This document shows positions 43,899-55,120 of a DNA stretch of 64,000 nt, piece after piece. The position numbers were made by a program, and so were the translations under genes. Under the pieces are notes generated by a model. That model was not told where the DNA came from and did no database searches. It saw only the letters and a program-made list of their open reading frames with translations. Origin of the DNA: Notospermus geniculatus (taxonomy: Eukaryota > Nemertea > Pilidiophora > Heteronemertea > Lineidae); the NCBI GenBank assembly GCA_002633025.1, contig NMRB01002096.1, positions 63,025-127,024 of the forward strand. The letters run 5' to 3'. Within the stretch, counting starts at the first letter, position 1. Each line of letters starts with the position of its first letter.

Positions 43899-44473
43899 AT
43901 TGTTTGATTAGAGTTTTTTGCCTCCGATCGAAGGTGTTTTTTTCATGTTTTTCGGTGTTTTATTTTGTGTGTTTTTTCACGTTGTTTTACGTTTTCCCCC
44001 GGATTTTAGGTTTTTTCCTCGGATTTTAGGAATTTTTGCTACATTCTCAGTAAATAACAAAATCGTGAAAAAAGTGCTTAAATTTTAGCTTTTTACTGTT
44101 GTTTTCGTGCTTTTGGGTAGCTGAATTATTCTGGCTTTTTTCTTCTTTTTGAGGATTACGAAAAGAGCAGTACTTACCGAATATTTTTTGTAATCCATAA
44201 ATTGGCCTAAATCGAGAATTGTGTACATCCTATATACAACCTGTACATTCCTGCATGTTTCCAACTCTAACGCTTCTGCTGGACAAATATGATTCAACGT
44301 AAGCGCAGCACAAACTGCGACAGCTGTCTAAAATAATATACATTCCACTGTGTGCGACGGTCGGATTGAAGCATCACAGAGTACAAAATCGATCTCATCT
44401 CGAGATAAAATGATTCTCCAGCATACTCTTTTGTCCCTAAAATGAGTTTCCTTTACTACTCGAACCCAGAATG

Positions 44474-45857
44474 AGACACCAATTTTTAAGGCTGATGCCC
44501 TCTTGCATCGACTGGAGACAACTGCAACTGGAGTCTCATTCTGAAGTAGAGAAAAATCTACTCATTTTGAGTTTTCTCAATTTTCCAGTCGATGGGACAG
44601 CCCCTACCGACACGCAGTAGACTACTGCCTGGCAGTAGTGTACTGTTTATCTACTTCTTTCACACCTGCATATCTACTGCCAACTCAAATAAGAAAATCT
44701 GGTCTACTGCAACACTACTGCCAAATGGCAGTAGATATACAGTAGACTACTGCCATCTACTGCAAATACTACTGTATCTCTACTGCCACATGGCAGTTGT
44801 GATACAGTAGACTACTGCACATCTACTGCCAGTGGCAGTAGTGATACAGTAGACTACTGCGCATCTACTGCCACTGGCAGTTGTGATGCAGTAGACTACT
44901 GCACATCTACTGCCAACTATCCCATAATGATCAAACTCCCACAATGCACCACGGAGCCAAAACATGGAAGATGTTTTGAAAGCAGACAGCTTTTTTATGT
45001 TGGGATGAACAAAGTGAAATTCTGAATCAAGGTGGAATACCGAAGTATAATTGTCCACATATTCTGAATGTGCAGATCATATGGATTAAAATGAGCCCAA
45101 AATCGGATGGGCAATTGCCAATAACTAGGCCCAGTTAGTCAGTAGGTATTTTTGTTGAAATTTTCTCATCCTAGCCTAGGGCCTAGGCCTACGTGGCTGT
45201 GTTTGTGGGTAACCTACATCAAATCCACCTAGCCTAGGCCTTAACCCTAACCCTAATTCTATTTAGGCCTACAGTGAGGGTTACAAGCCAAACCCTAACC
45301 CTAAATGAGGGGTTCACAAAATCTGCAGTGCGATCAGTATGTAGAAAAATACCATCCTGTACATCGTGTAGCCTAGTACATCTTGTACGTGGAAATGCCT
45401 GTACACAGCAAGCTGCAACAATGCCCTGCAACAATGGCACTTCTACTGCAAATCTACTGCCTGGCACTACTGCAAATCTACTGCCTAGCACTACTGCAAA
45501 TCTACTGCCTGGCACTACTGCAAATCTACTGCCTAGCACTACTGTATATCTACTGCCGTTTTATTCCATATATGGCACGGCAGTAGAGAAACAGTACGGT
45601 GCATAATATTTAAATGAACTACTGTTCATCTACTTCAATCTCTACTGCAAACTCTACTGCCGCATAATGACCACTACTGCAAAGTCTACTGCTCTGGTCT
45701 ACTGCAAAACTACTACCGAGTGGCAGTAGATTTGCAGTAGACAACTGCACCTCCACTGTTTATCTACTGCATTTCACCACTGTATCTCTACTGTTGTTCT
45801 ACTGCAAATCTACTGCGTGACGGTAGGGGAGGGCATCAGCTGGAGAAAATTGGTGTC
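44474..45857. mobile_element. 1.38-kb element with CTACTG arrays and interstitial telomere-like repeats
   Basis: GACACCAATTTTTAAGGCTGATGCCCTC-type ends (left from 44474, right to 45857, inverted) define the borders. Inside are two arrays of CTACTG/CAGTAG units (about 44610-44915 and 45425-45830). Between them short CCCTAACCCTAA runs occur at 45240-45257 and 45293-45303. TAGGCCTA occurs at 45187 and 45262. Its frames, for example Thr/Ala-rich ones, are by-products of the hexamer. Confidence 0.6.
45240..45303. repeat. Interstitial TTAGGG-type repeats
   Basis: CCCTAACCCTAA occurs twice, 50 bases apart, the vertebrate/deuterostome-type telomere motif. The runs are too short for a true telomere and could mark a healed break or come from the surrounding element. 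Confidence 0.6.
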
Positions 45858-45884
45858 TGACAAATGGAGGGGAATCAAAATCTG

Positions 45885-46097
45885 CTCATATGTGACCCTC
45901 CACCACAAAACCATTCGGAAGTCGCATGGAAAATGAACCAAAACGTACTGAGATGACACCTGGAAACAAGGAAAGAAAAGGAATCACTCAGACTTCACAA
46001 TAGACAGACAATTCTGAAATTGACAGACATTTCAATCCCAACTTGCCAACTTCGGAGCGACTTCCGTCTGGTTTTGGGGTGGAGGGTCACATATGAG
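45885..46097. mobile_element. 213-bp MITE
   Basis: CTCATATGTGACCCTCCACC and GGTGGAGGGTCACATATGAG are perfect 20-base inverted ends, continuing with a diverged AAAACCA and GAAGTCGC. No coding frame. Confidence 0.75.
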
Positions 46098-46336
46098 GAG
46101 CTCGGTGGTGTGGTGGTTCTGGTGAATCTGGGTCATACGAGGCTGATTGAAGAAGTCTATTAGTACATTTTGGAGGAATCCTCCAAGAATACATAACCCA
46201 GAGGAATCGGAACCAGTCCTGGTTGGTTCAGGCCTCTGGGCGACTTGAGATAGGCTACATAGCAGGCCTAGGCCTATGTGTGGGTTTAATTGTAACGTCG
46301 ACAACAGTGGCTTGGCATAGAATAATGGGATGTGGA

Positions 46337-46378
46337 CACCCGAACCATGGAGGGGTGTACCTCTCCATGGTTCGGGTG
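46337..46378. repeat. Short hairpin
   Basis: CACCCGAACCATGGAG and CTCCATGGTTCGGGTG pair around a short loop. Its role is unknown. Confidence 0.7.
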
Positions 46379-46455
46379 TGTTTGATATATACGCTCCGAG
46401 TCGCGGTTCGTTCGAGCCTGCCCGGGTCCACATTTGGGGAAGATACGGTGAAATA

Positions 46456-46850
46456 ATGACAAACTGTGGCAGGTTCATCACTTTTGTCGAACTTTGACCT
46501 CTGTGACCTTGAAAAGTAGGTCAAATCAAAAACCCGTTACATATGTTATGTATCCTTATTAGCTACACCTGTGATAAAAATTTGGAGATGATCTAGTAAT
46601 TAGTTGAGGAGTTATTGCACTTTTTGTGTTTTTGGTTTCTGCCACCTGGTGGCCAAACTGAGAGTCGAATGGGACCGAAACTTGGTGTCGTGGGTCATCC
46701 TGACCTAGGGGTATATATGTACCAAGTTTCAGATCAATAGCACCAGCGGTTACGAAACGTGCCCTGCTAACGGACAACGACGACGACGACGGACGACGGA
46801 CGCTGCACCATCGTAATAGCTCCACCCAGTGAGCTAAAAATTGCTCACTT
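46456..46850 (-). repeat. Repeat family A copy, inverted relative to 32005
   Basis: The copy shares GACCTCTGTGACCTTGAAAA, ATTTGGAGATGATC, CTGCCACCTGGTGGCCAA, ACGTGCCCTGCTAACGG, a CGACGACGACG tract and GTGAGCTAAAAA with the other copies. Only one module is present, without the ATGGCCGCC modules. Confidence 0.8.
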
Positions 46851-46979
46851 GACGCTAAACTTTATGTGGCAGAAGTGCATTTTTTCGTTGATTTCTGTGT
46901 TGACCTTGACCTTTGACCTTGATCTTGACCACTAGTCGGCATCTAATTAGCATAATTGTGTAGAGCACGTCATGAAACA

Positions 46980-47365
46980 TACCGTAGAGTCGGTTCTATA
47001 ACATCAATGCACTGTGTGCCGAAGTGCCGCCCCCAGTTCATTACTATGTCAGAGCCCGGTTTCCCGCCTGCATTGATCGACCAATGGTGCACAGGAGACG
47101 GCCTGGTCAGTTTCTTGCGAATAAGACATGAGGTGGTGGGATATCACTAGGCCTATGTTGTCAGTCAAATGCCGCCGTATACATGATGAAATGGATCCCT
47201 TCCTATTCCATGAAACCACAATCCGTAATAGAGCCTAGTACTGACGGCCTATTCAAATCCCCGTCACGAATGTCAGTCTTGACCAACATGTGACCACTAC
47301 GTAGTAAAATGGGCGTTGCTAATCTTGAGTTATATATTGATGTTATAGAGCCGACTCTACGGTAT
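46980..47365. mobile_element. 386-bp MITE with TA flanks
   Basis: CCGTAGAGTCGGTTCTATAA and its complement at the right (TTATAGAGCCGACTCTACGG) are inverted and flanked by TA on both sides, then ACATCAAT. No protein is encoded. Confidence 0.75.
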
Positions 47366-47500
47366 ATATGGACACCAAGATCTCACCCGTACGCCTATTC
47401 TATGACGAGATATGACAAAATATAATTATGACAAAATTTTCAAAAAACGGTTGCCATGGTAACATAATGGTGATTTACAAAAATTCTACCACTCGACTAA

Positions 47501-47712
47501 AGTATATGTATATTGGGGGGGGATCCAGATGGAAGATGGGAAATCGGTTATGGCAGCGGCCAAAACACTAAAATTTAAGCATTTTCCCTTGAAAAGTGCT
47601 ATTTTTTCAGGTGTCAAAAAACGATGAAAAGTACCTAAAAAGTAGCAAAATTACACTGCCGCTGCCTAAAACCTTTCACATCTTCCACTTGGACCCCCCA
47701 ATATACATATAC
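47501..47712. mobile_element. 212-bp foldback element
   Basis: AGTATATGTATATTGGGGGG and the complement CCCCCCAATATACATATACT are the ends, followed by TGGAAGATG. The centre has AAAGTGC and GCAAAAT segments. The whole unit is a hairpin-prone non-coding element. Confidence 0.75.
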
Positions 47713-47974
47713 TCTGAGGCAACACCTTTTAATTGAGGTGCTACTGTTCACAGACTGCACTATACAGTGTCTAAGCCGACAGCTGGTCTGTACATTTAGG
47801 TCTATGCTGTGGTATATAGATGTGCCCTGTCATTGATCGCAGATGTGATATTTCACGGAAATGATTTATGAATAGGAGATACTACCAACGACTGTGTCGT
47901 AGGCAAAAACGAAAGAGGATAGACTGTTCGGGATTCTACTTGGATATGTGCACAGTAAGACACTTTATATCGAT

Positions 47975-48140
47975 CTGTGACGTCACGATTTTCAGGTCCC
48001 CGGGTGACCGATTTCTATTTTTAGCCCTCTCTGTGACGCCACGATTTCGGGTCATGAGCTGACCGATTTCTATTTTTAGCCCTCTCTGTGACGTCACGAT
48101 TTTCTGGTCACCGGGTGACCGATTTCTATTTTTAGCCCTC
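47975..48140. repeat. 55-bp tandem repeat, three units, with CRE-like sites
   Basis: Units start CTGTGACG at 47975, 48031 and 48086. Each carries a TGACGTCA or TGACGCCA box and GACCGATTTCTATTTTTAGC. TGACGTCA is the CREB/ATF consensus, intact in two of the units. A regulatory role is possible but not shown. Confidence 0.75.
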
Positions 48141-48762
48141 GCCAGACCAACTATGCTGACACTTTGTGAGCGCACAGTGGGTCTAACCAACATACGGTTT
48201 GGTCTCCTATTTAAAGTTCATCAAATCAAACTGGAAGAGTTTCATGGTTTGACCTGTAACTCTAAGCTGGCATCAAAAGTTCACCAAGTGACAGCAGAGC
48301 TGAGCTGCCATCTAGCTTCGCTAGCGTTGAATGATCTCTTAGTTGTCTTTGGAACTAAACAAGCTTTGCTGTATTCCAGTGAAAATCTACATCAACATAG
48401 AGAATCGCAAAGTGGCAGCATAGTTGAACCACAGAGTGGCGTTTCACGAACACGTCTTCCATTCGCATGTCCATGAATTCTTGTCACTTCATGGAAGCCT
48501 TCGCAAATTCACCCAGCAAGGGTGTGAAAAATTTAATGATCACAGATTACCACTGCATATTTCCATGGTTCCAACCACCGGGGTCCAGAGGCCCTAAAAC
48601 AAGTCTTTCTCAAGTACAATAGGATCAACTTGTTAGAGGAAAGAGGTAGTGTAAGGAAAAAGCTGAAAGAGCATCACTGTAGCAAATGCAGGTCTGCTGA
48701 ACATAGAATTACCAATTGTCCTCTAGAGTAATTAGACCCTTGAATTTCCAGTGAGCAATCAA
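48141..48762. other. Non-coding stretch; one open frame of unknown status
   Basis: A 107-residue frame at 48153-48476 lacks any recognised domain, start context or splice signals, so I do not call it a gene. Nothing else is recognised. Confidence 0.4.
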
Positions 48763-48885
48763 TTGGCTGGTATTCATAAAAATTAGCAAATGCTTTTACT
48801 TAAGATTTACACAGCAAGGCTAATGTAAATGCACTGCAATACTTGAAGTAAAAGCAATTGCTACCTTTTATGAATATCAGCCAAT
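48763..48885. mobile_element. Small palindromic MITE, copy 4 of 5 (variant ends)
   Basis: Ends TTGGCTGGTATTCATAAAA and TTTTATGAATATCAGCCAA differ from copies 1-3, but the arms keep AGCAAATGCTTTTACTT and AAGTAAAAGCA. It forms a second subgroup with copy 5. Confidence 0.75.
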
Positions 48886-49954
48886 ACTACTACAAAGCAC
48901 TTGTGTCAGTGCTGTTTAATACTGTAGATGAGCCATGTAGGCCTACCTTTTATAGTTTGATGTGCAGATGATTCTGCTCAATAGGTCAAGGTGACTGAGA
49001 CTTTTTTTTGTTCAGCTAGGGCTACTTGGGACCATAATTAAGCTAAAATATTATATCTCTGCAATTTGTGGGTATGGAAGTATTGTTCATAAAATCCACA
49101 GATGACCCGTATTTCTCCAGTGAAAATTTCCAAAATATACAGAATTGTTTTACCTTTGGAATACCCCAAAAGTGTCCCAGGTATCGCCAGTAGATGGGAA
49201 CTGCCCGAGTGATATGGTGCAGATTCGAAGTGTTATTTTTGATAAATCTACAAGTTACCAGTTGGTATTTTATCAATAATTTATCTTTTTTGTTAATCAT
49301 AAAATCAAGATTCTGTTTTTTATGTTTCTGTGTTATGATTGAAAATAAAATGTTTTACTGTTTATTACATTCATGCGTTGTCTTCTACTTGAAATCAGGA
49401 TGGTTTTGTGGTTGTTAAATCTATAGCGGCGTCCATTCTGTAAATAACTTATTGATGGCTGTCAAACTCGCCTATCTGGAAGCCCAAGTAGTCTCTGTCA
49501 TCACATCTGCCGTAACATGCTGAAAAAAATCGCCAAAACTACATTTTATTGCCAAAGAATTGATAAAATATGCTTTTAATTTGCAGATCAAACCTTATAC
49601 ATGATAAACTTGATAAGAAAATGCTCATTCCGATGTCAAATCACCACAGAAAAGGTTGAAATTTTCACGTCGGCTTCTCGTCTTAGTTGTTTGGTAATTC
49701 AAATAGTTTCCGAGTAGGTGGCAGCACCGTACGGCCTGTGAAAATGCGACTCGTGCGAGTTGGACCGATTCGGCACGAAGTTTTCCTATTAATTAAGCTG
49801 GTTATCCCGATTTGCTCACTCAATTCCGAATTACTGGAATCACTACAATTATACAAAGTAGTTTTTGACGAAAAAAGACATGTTTTTCAACTTATTAAAA
49901 ATTGTTTCCCGTGAGTATTTTTCAACCTCGAACTGGGCTTTCCATGAAATACGC
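48886..49954. other. No recognisable feature
   Basis: About 1.1 kb, AT-rich in the middle. Frames of up to 85 residues lack family resemblance. Confidence 0.45.
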
Positions 49955-50047
49955 GAGAGACCAATGTCCTCACAATAGAAATTTGTAGTTCGACAGCTAA
50001 ATCCAGATGGCGCTGTAGTCTAATGAAATGCCGTTTCGCCATATGAC
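49955..50047. repeat. 93-bp direct repeat, copy 1
   Basis: It is identical over 93 bases to 50426-50518. Contains GAGAGACCAATGTCC at its start and TTCGCCATATGAC at its end. Confidence 0.9.
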
Positions 50048-50239
50048 GCCATCTTGATTACCCACAATCCTGTGAGCACGGCGTAACAGATTGGTGCGAG
50101 GTAGAAGCGCCTTCTGTTGTAACAATGGAAGCCAGTTGGCACGAGTCAAAATCTTGCGCAGTGAATAAAATCACGACTATACGGTATTAGCGTTTCAAAT
50201 AGCGCAAGACTACAGTGGCGGGTGACGCGAGGCAAACTC

Positions 50240-50398
50240 GTTCCAGATGCGCAGTGCTCTCATGAGCACAGGGACTTGACGCGTACGGGGTATGATGTTG
50301 TCTATCGCAGGCCGGGGTGGACATAATTATAAATATAGGCAGGGACCTATATTCATGGAATTTATACCTCCATAAAATCATCCAATCAGATTTCGTTT
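50240..50398. repeat. Intact inverse copy of the locus split at 52801-53944
   Basis: Inverse complement of 52713-52800 joined to 53945-54000. The join GATAGACAACATC is continuous on the opposite strand, so this is an empty site of the large foldback. It includes GTGCTCATGAGCAC-type and TATGGAGGTATAAATTCC segments. Confidence 0.65.
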
Positions 50399-50425
50399 TT
50401 TAATACAGGTATTAAATCGTATTTA

Positions 50426-50518
50426 GAGAGACCAATGTCCTCACAATAGAAATTTGTAGTTCGACAGCTAAATCCAGATGGCGCTGTAGTCTAATGAAAT
50501 GCCGTTTCGCCATATGAC
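50426..50518. repeat. 93-bp direct repeat, copy 2
   Basis: Identical to 49955-50047, 471 bases downstream. The sequence right after it (to about 50676) is the relative of the 2330-3048 locus. Confidence 0.9.
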
Positions 50519-50894
50519 TACACACAGCATTGGGGATTCCCAAAACCTCGATGCAGGATAATGCTATAATATGTGGTTCTATGGTTCTATACACTACGCA
50601 CGCCTGTAGGTGAGGTTGCACAATATTTCGGCCGAACTGGGGAGTGAGTAGCGGGGCATAGTGTGCGGCTTTAAGACGCTTCAATCCAATTATACGTACA
50701 AATTTTTAAAACAATTAGCACCACTTTTCTGAGAAATAGGCCTTTGATTGCAACATACCCGAAAATCTGTGTCGATGGAGACCAGCAGAAGGCTGATCGG
50801 AGAGTGACACCAGATCCTTCAATATAATACTGTGATACCTGAAATAAGTCAAATTACCATTGGTTTTGTTGGGCTGGCTTCAAATCAATACGGG

Positions 50895-52106
50895 GTCGTC
50901 TCTATGTGTCCCGGGTTCTATGCGTCCCGGGTCCTTTCCGTCCCGGGTTCTATGCGTCCCTAAAGACGGTTATTTTTATACAGGGTTCTATGTGTCCCCA
51001 AAGGAGTTATTTGTATGTAGGGTTCTATGTGTCCCGGGTTCTATGTGTCCCCGGCTGCATGTGTCTGCCTCAGTTATGATTAGCCTTATGATCGCCATTT
51101 TATTCTCAAGTGGAGTCGACAAACTCATATTTTAATCATCATGGATAAAAAATAAAATCGCTAAAATAAAATAATCAGCGTTAGCATAAAAAGAGCTTAG
51201 AGCACAAAAAGAGCTTTTGCACTATTCATTGTGATATATCAGCAGAAAGCCTGAAGAGCCCTCTATTGCCTTGACGTGGAATTATCCCTATATTAGCATT
51301 CCAAAGAGCAGAAAATAAGGTTTTAAAACATTTAGGGCACAAGTAAGCACCATCGTCAAAAGGGCCACCAACCCTTAATCTACACCACTATTCATGGTAT
51401 TTGATGTTTTTTTATCTTCTTGGATCCACGAACTGCTGTTCCCTCATTCAAATGTCGTATTTATGTTAATATTTAGGCTGTAATTTGAAATCAAAAATCA
51501 TTTTGTGCACAAAGGGCACAACGCACATGAAATCTTTTGATCCACTTTTCTCAAAAGTTAAAAAATGGACACATGTGCTTTGTCCTCTAAGCTCTTCATA
51601 AGTGAACAATATTTGTGAGCATTAAGGGGCTTCCAAATTTCCACATTTAATGATGTTTCCACCGTTATAATATGTATCAAAATTCATAACAATTTTGTCC
51701 ATTGACTCTTTACCAGTTTTTTTTCTTCAGCACTGTATCTCCGGCATTTTGGAAGATTGATTAATTTTACAAAAAAAACACGTAATTGTTGGTATGTAGC
51801 CTATTGAACATGAGTAATTTATGGGTAGACGGGCCGTGAAACTTTTGCTTCCCATCGTAGAAGTTCTACAAATTAATGCTAACGCTTATTTATTTTAGTT
51901 AATACGTACTTCATCAACGATGACTAAAATATGATTTCGTCGACTCCACTTGAGAATAAAATGGCGACAAGGCCAATCATAACTGAGATAGACACATGGT
52001 AACGGGGACACATAGAACCCGGGACACATAGAACCCTGCATAAAAATAACTGCTTTAGGGACGCATAGAACCCGGGACACAAAGAACCCGGGACGCATAG
52101 AACACA
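50895..52106. mobile_element. 1.2-kb TIR element with GTCCCGGGTTCTATG ends
   Basis: Arms of about 230 bases. The left consists of GTCCCGGGTTCTATG repeats, then GCCATTTTATTCTCAAGTGG; the right is the inverse. The interior is AT-rich and non-coding. GGGACACATAGAACCC-type units repeat three to five times in each arm, so the ends themselves are a minisatellite. Confidence 0.75.
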
Positions 52107-52712
52107 ATAAATAAATACAATATACCTAGTATTTGACGTATGGTCACTTACTTCAGTCAGTTTGGCCCATTGAACGAAGAATATGAATTATAGTACATGT
52201 ATGTACTATTTTACAGTGCATGGAATTCGGCTGCGGAAGAATACACGACTGTGCGTGGAATTCGGCTGCGGATGAATACACCACTCCCCGCATCAATGAA
52301 TATGAGTCGGATTAGAATGACACTTTCTTTGCTTCCAGGCGAGAGGGATCCCGACTACTCTTCGGCAACGGCAAGGAACTTGTGGATTACTATGGACGGA
52401 GGGAACATGAAGCTCTCCTCAACTACGTCATAGCTTGAAGCAGACTCGCGAGCGAGAACCAATACGAGAGTTTCAACTTCTGATTTGGATGGAAGCCAGT
52501 TTTTATTTTGATCAGTGCTTAGTTCTGAAAGACCTCTTCACCCATATTGCAATTTGAGCCAACACACTTGTTACAATGAAAGGCGTCGCAAACCGCTCGA
52601 CAAAGACGCATCGTGAAAACAGAAATGCACTCAAGAACGGCATTTTTGGTGACTAAGCTTTGCCATTTTTATCTCACCCGTGAGCCTTTATCGTCCTGCG
52701 GAGTCCGTNAAA
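52107..52712. other. No recognisable gene; one short direct duplication
   Basis: GGAATTCGGCTGCGGA is duplicated at about 52220-52275 with ATGAATACAC. One unknown base lies at 52710. Confidence 0.45.
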
Positions 52713-52800
52713 TCTGATTGGATGATTTTATGGAGGTATAAATTCCATGAATATAGGTCCCTGCCTATATTCATAATTATGTCCACCCCGGCCTGCGATA

Positions 52801-53944
52801 GTTGTCAGCCCCCACGAACAATGCGCAGGCCCGAGAAAAAATATAAAGAGAGAAAAACGAAAAGGGATCTAACTTCATGGCTGGGCTGAACATGACCTTT
52901 TCACTTCAAATCACGCTCAAAGCAAAAGCAAAACTATTGGGTCGATTTTCATCAGAGTACCCTTAATCGAATCCTAAGACAATTCTCTTTCCGATGGAAC
53001 ATCAATTTTTATCCCCAAAATGTTCTAACCACACAAAAAATCGAAGGGTTTGATGAAAAGTACCCCCCAAAATCGCAATTACAGGGCAAACTGCACGCCG
53101 TTTTTGGCTGCTCGCCAGAAAGTAAGTGGCGACTTCTCCGGTGGCAACCAGACGGCCGATCAGCACATTCTATATACCAATGGATAGCTAGCAACATGCA
53201 CTAAACCACTGACCTACTGTCAAAAAAATTAATCCAAATAATAAGACTTTATTTGAGGTATTTGTCCAACTTTCTTACAAGATTGGCAAGATTTTCGTAC
53301 ATGACCGCCATGCTGACAAGGAAGTCGCACTGAATACTTTCCTTATCACTGATTGATCGAAATAAAATCCTGGTTCAGTCCAATTTAAACGGAATTTATT
53401 TCGACCAATCAGCGACGAGGGAATATTCATTCCGGCGTCCCCGTCAATATGGCGGTTCTTAGGAAAATATCTTGCCAATTTTGTACATGTTGTTAGAAAG
53501 TTGGACAGTACCTCAAATAAAGTCTTAATATTTGGATTAATTTTTTTGACAGCAGGTCAGTGGTTTAGTGCATGTTGCTAGCTATCCATTGGTATATAGA
53601 ATGTGCCGATCGGCCGTCTGGTTGCCACCTTTCTGGCGAGCAGCCAAAAACGGCGTGCAGTTTGCCTTGTAATTGCGATTTTGGGGGGTACTTTTCATCA
53701 AACCCTTCGATTTTTTGTGTGGTTAAAACCTTTTGGGGATAAAAATTGATGTTCCATCGGAAAGAGAATTGTCTTAGGATTCGATTAAGGGTACTCTGAT
53801 GAAAATCGACCCAATAGTTTTGCTGTGAGCGTGATTTGAAGTGAAAAGGTCATAAGCAGCCCAGCCATGAAGTTAAATCCCTTTTCTTTTTTCTCTCTTT
53901 ATATTTTTTCTCGGGCCGGGGCATTGTTCGCGGGGGCTGACAAC
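52801..53944. mobile_element. 1144-bp foldback element with about 480-bp arms
   Basis: GTTGTCAGCCCCC and GGGGGCTGACAAC are the ends. The two arms (52801-53290 and 53460-53944) are inverse complements with few differences, leaving a central loop of about 170 bases. The empty site is seen inverted at 50300-50315. The arms contain no intact gene. Confidence 0.8.
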
Positions 53945-54707
53945 ATCATACCCCGTACGCGTCAGGTCCATGTGCTCATGAGCACCGTGAGTTCGCAACC
54001 ACATATTCGTATTTCAACCTCACACCCAAGAAATGCTGAAGTAGGCCTATACTTGTCACATAAAGTTGCCAAATGTCTTTTGTCGTTGCCAGGTATCGGT
54101 ATTTTATTTATTCGTAGGTTCGACAACGGCGACGGAGCGCCAGCGGAATGTCTATAGCAGGTAGACAGTCTCCATTGTTTCCATGTGCATGGAAACGCCG
54201 CAGGGTTATCTTAGAGTGGGAGAGCCCACGATTATATGGAAAATTCCCAGGATCCCCCCACGTGATCCGACTGCTTCTAAATCGGTCACAGGTGGAATAC
54301 CATTAGGCGTGCGAATTTAGAGACATTTTTTTCAAAAATCGAGCAAAAATACTTTCGAATTGGCCGTCTCACTGGGATTGACGTTGTTGGAAAGGGCTTT
54401 TGTCATACTATAGGCCTACATGTCCAGTTGGCAGGCCACAACCGAGAAACATTTGAGGAAGTTAGTTGGACGTCAGTGTGCTTAAAACTGGCCCTGTCGA
54501 ATGGCAGAGCTCGCCTGTTCAAAACGTGTCTGACACGACTTTTTGAACATAGTGCTTCGTGTGCATGTAATTCTCGTGTAGCGTGATGACCATATATGGC
54601 AAACCTTGCGGTTAGTTTGCGGTTTGAGGCCAAACACCCGGAGGAATAAATAAGAAGAACACAAACAAGTATTCTCCCCACAAATTCAACCTTGATTAGG
54701 TAAGAAG

Positions 54708-54891
54708 TAACACGTTATTATTTGAAATGAGAATTATTTAGTAGTGAGAATTTTAAAAAAGTCAGCATTTCAAACAAAGGATTCAAAAATGTACCCTTAC
54801 AAGGGTACATTTTTGAATCCTTTGTTTGAAATGCTGACTTTTTTAAAATTCTCACTACTAAATAATTCTCATTTCAAATAATAACGTGTTA
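54708..54891. repeat. Perfect 184-bp palindrome (91-bp arms, 2-base loop)
   Basis: Arms 54708-54798 and 54801-54891 are exact inverse complements with a 2-base centre (AC) between CCCTT and AAGGG. There are no mismatches. Such arms are unstable in bacteria and can arise during sequencing or assembly. CTTGATTAG followed by GTAAGAAG just upstream has splice-donor form. Confidence 0.85.
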
Positions 54892-55120
54892 AGTGATGCT
54901 GACCGGATAAGTTATAGAATCATTTTCTTGATCCACCGAGAATAAACGGTGATTTTGACTTAACATGTTTTCAATACAAATTCATTCCACTTTTGGCATT
55001 GTTCGCCCTTTATAATTTGTGGGAATGGGAGGTGCGTTGTATTGTATTTCATTGTGTAGGTCTACTCGGAACGGGAGGCATTAAGGGCGAGGTGTCATTG
55101 TGAATTTTCATACTAGCTGT

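Noticed and set aside
45274-45606. Thr/Ala/Leu-rich frame of about 110 residues
   Set aside because: It is derived from the CTACTG hexamer array.
48153-48476. Open frame of 107 residues
   Set aside because: No recognised domain, no splice or start context; kept as unknown non-coding sequence.
54403-54681. Minus-strand 92-residue frame with signal-peptide-like start (ILVCVLLIYSSGCLA)
   Set aside because: The frame has no ATG (it begins at GTG), stops lie shortly upstream, and it abuts the 184-bp palindrome; the hydrophobic start may be chance.
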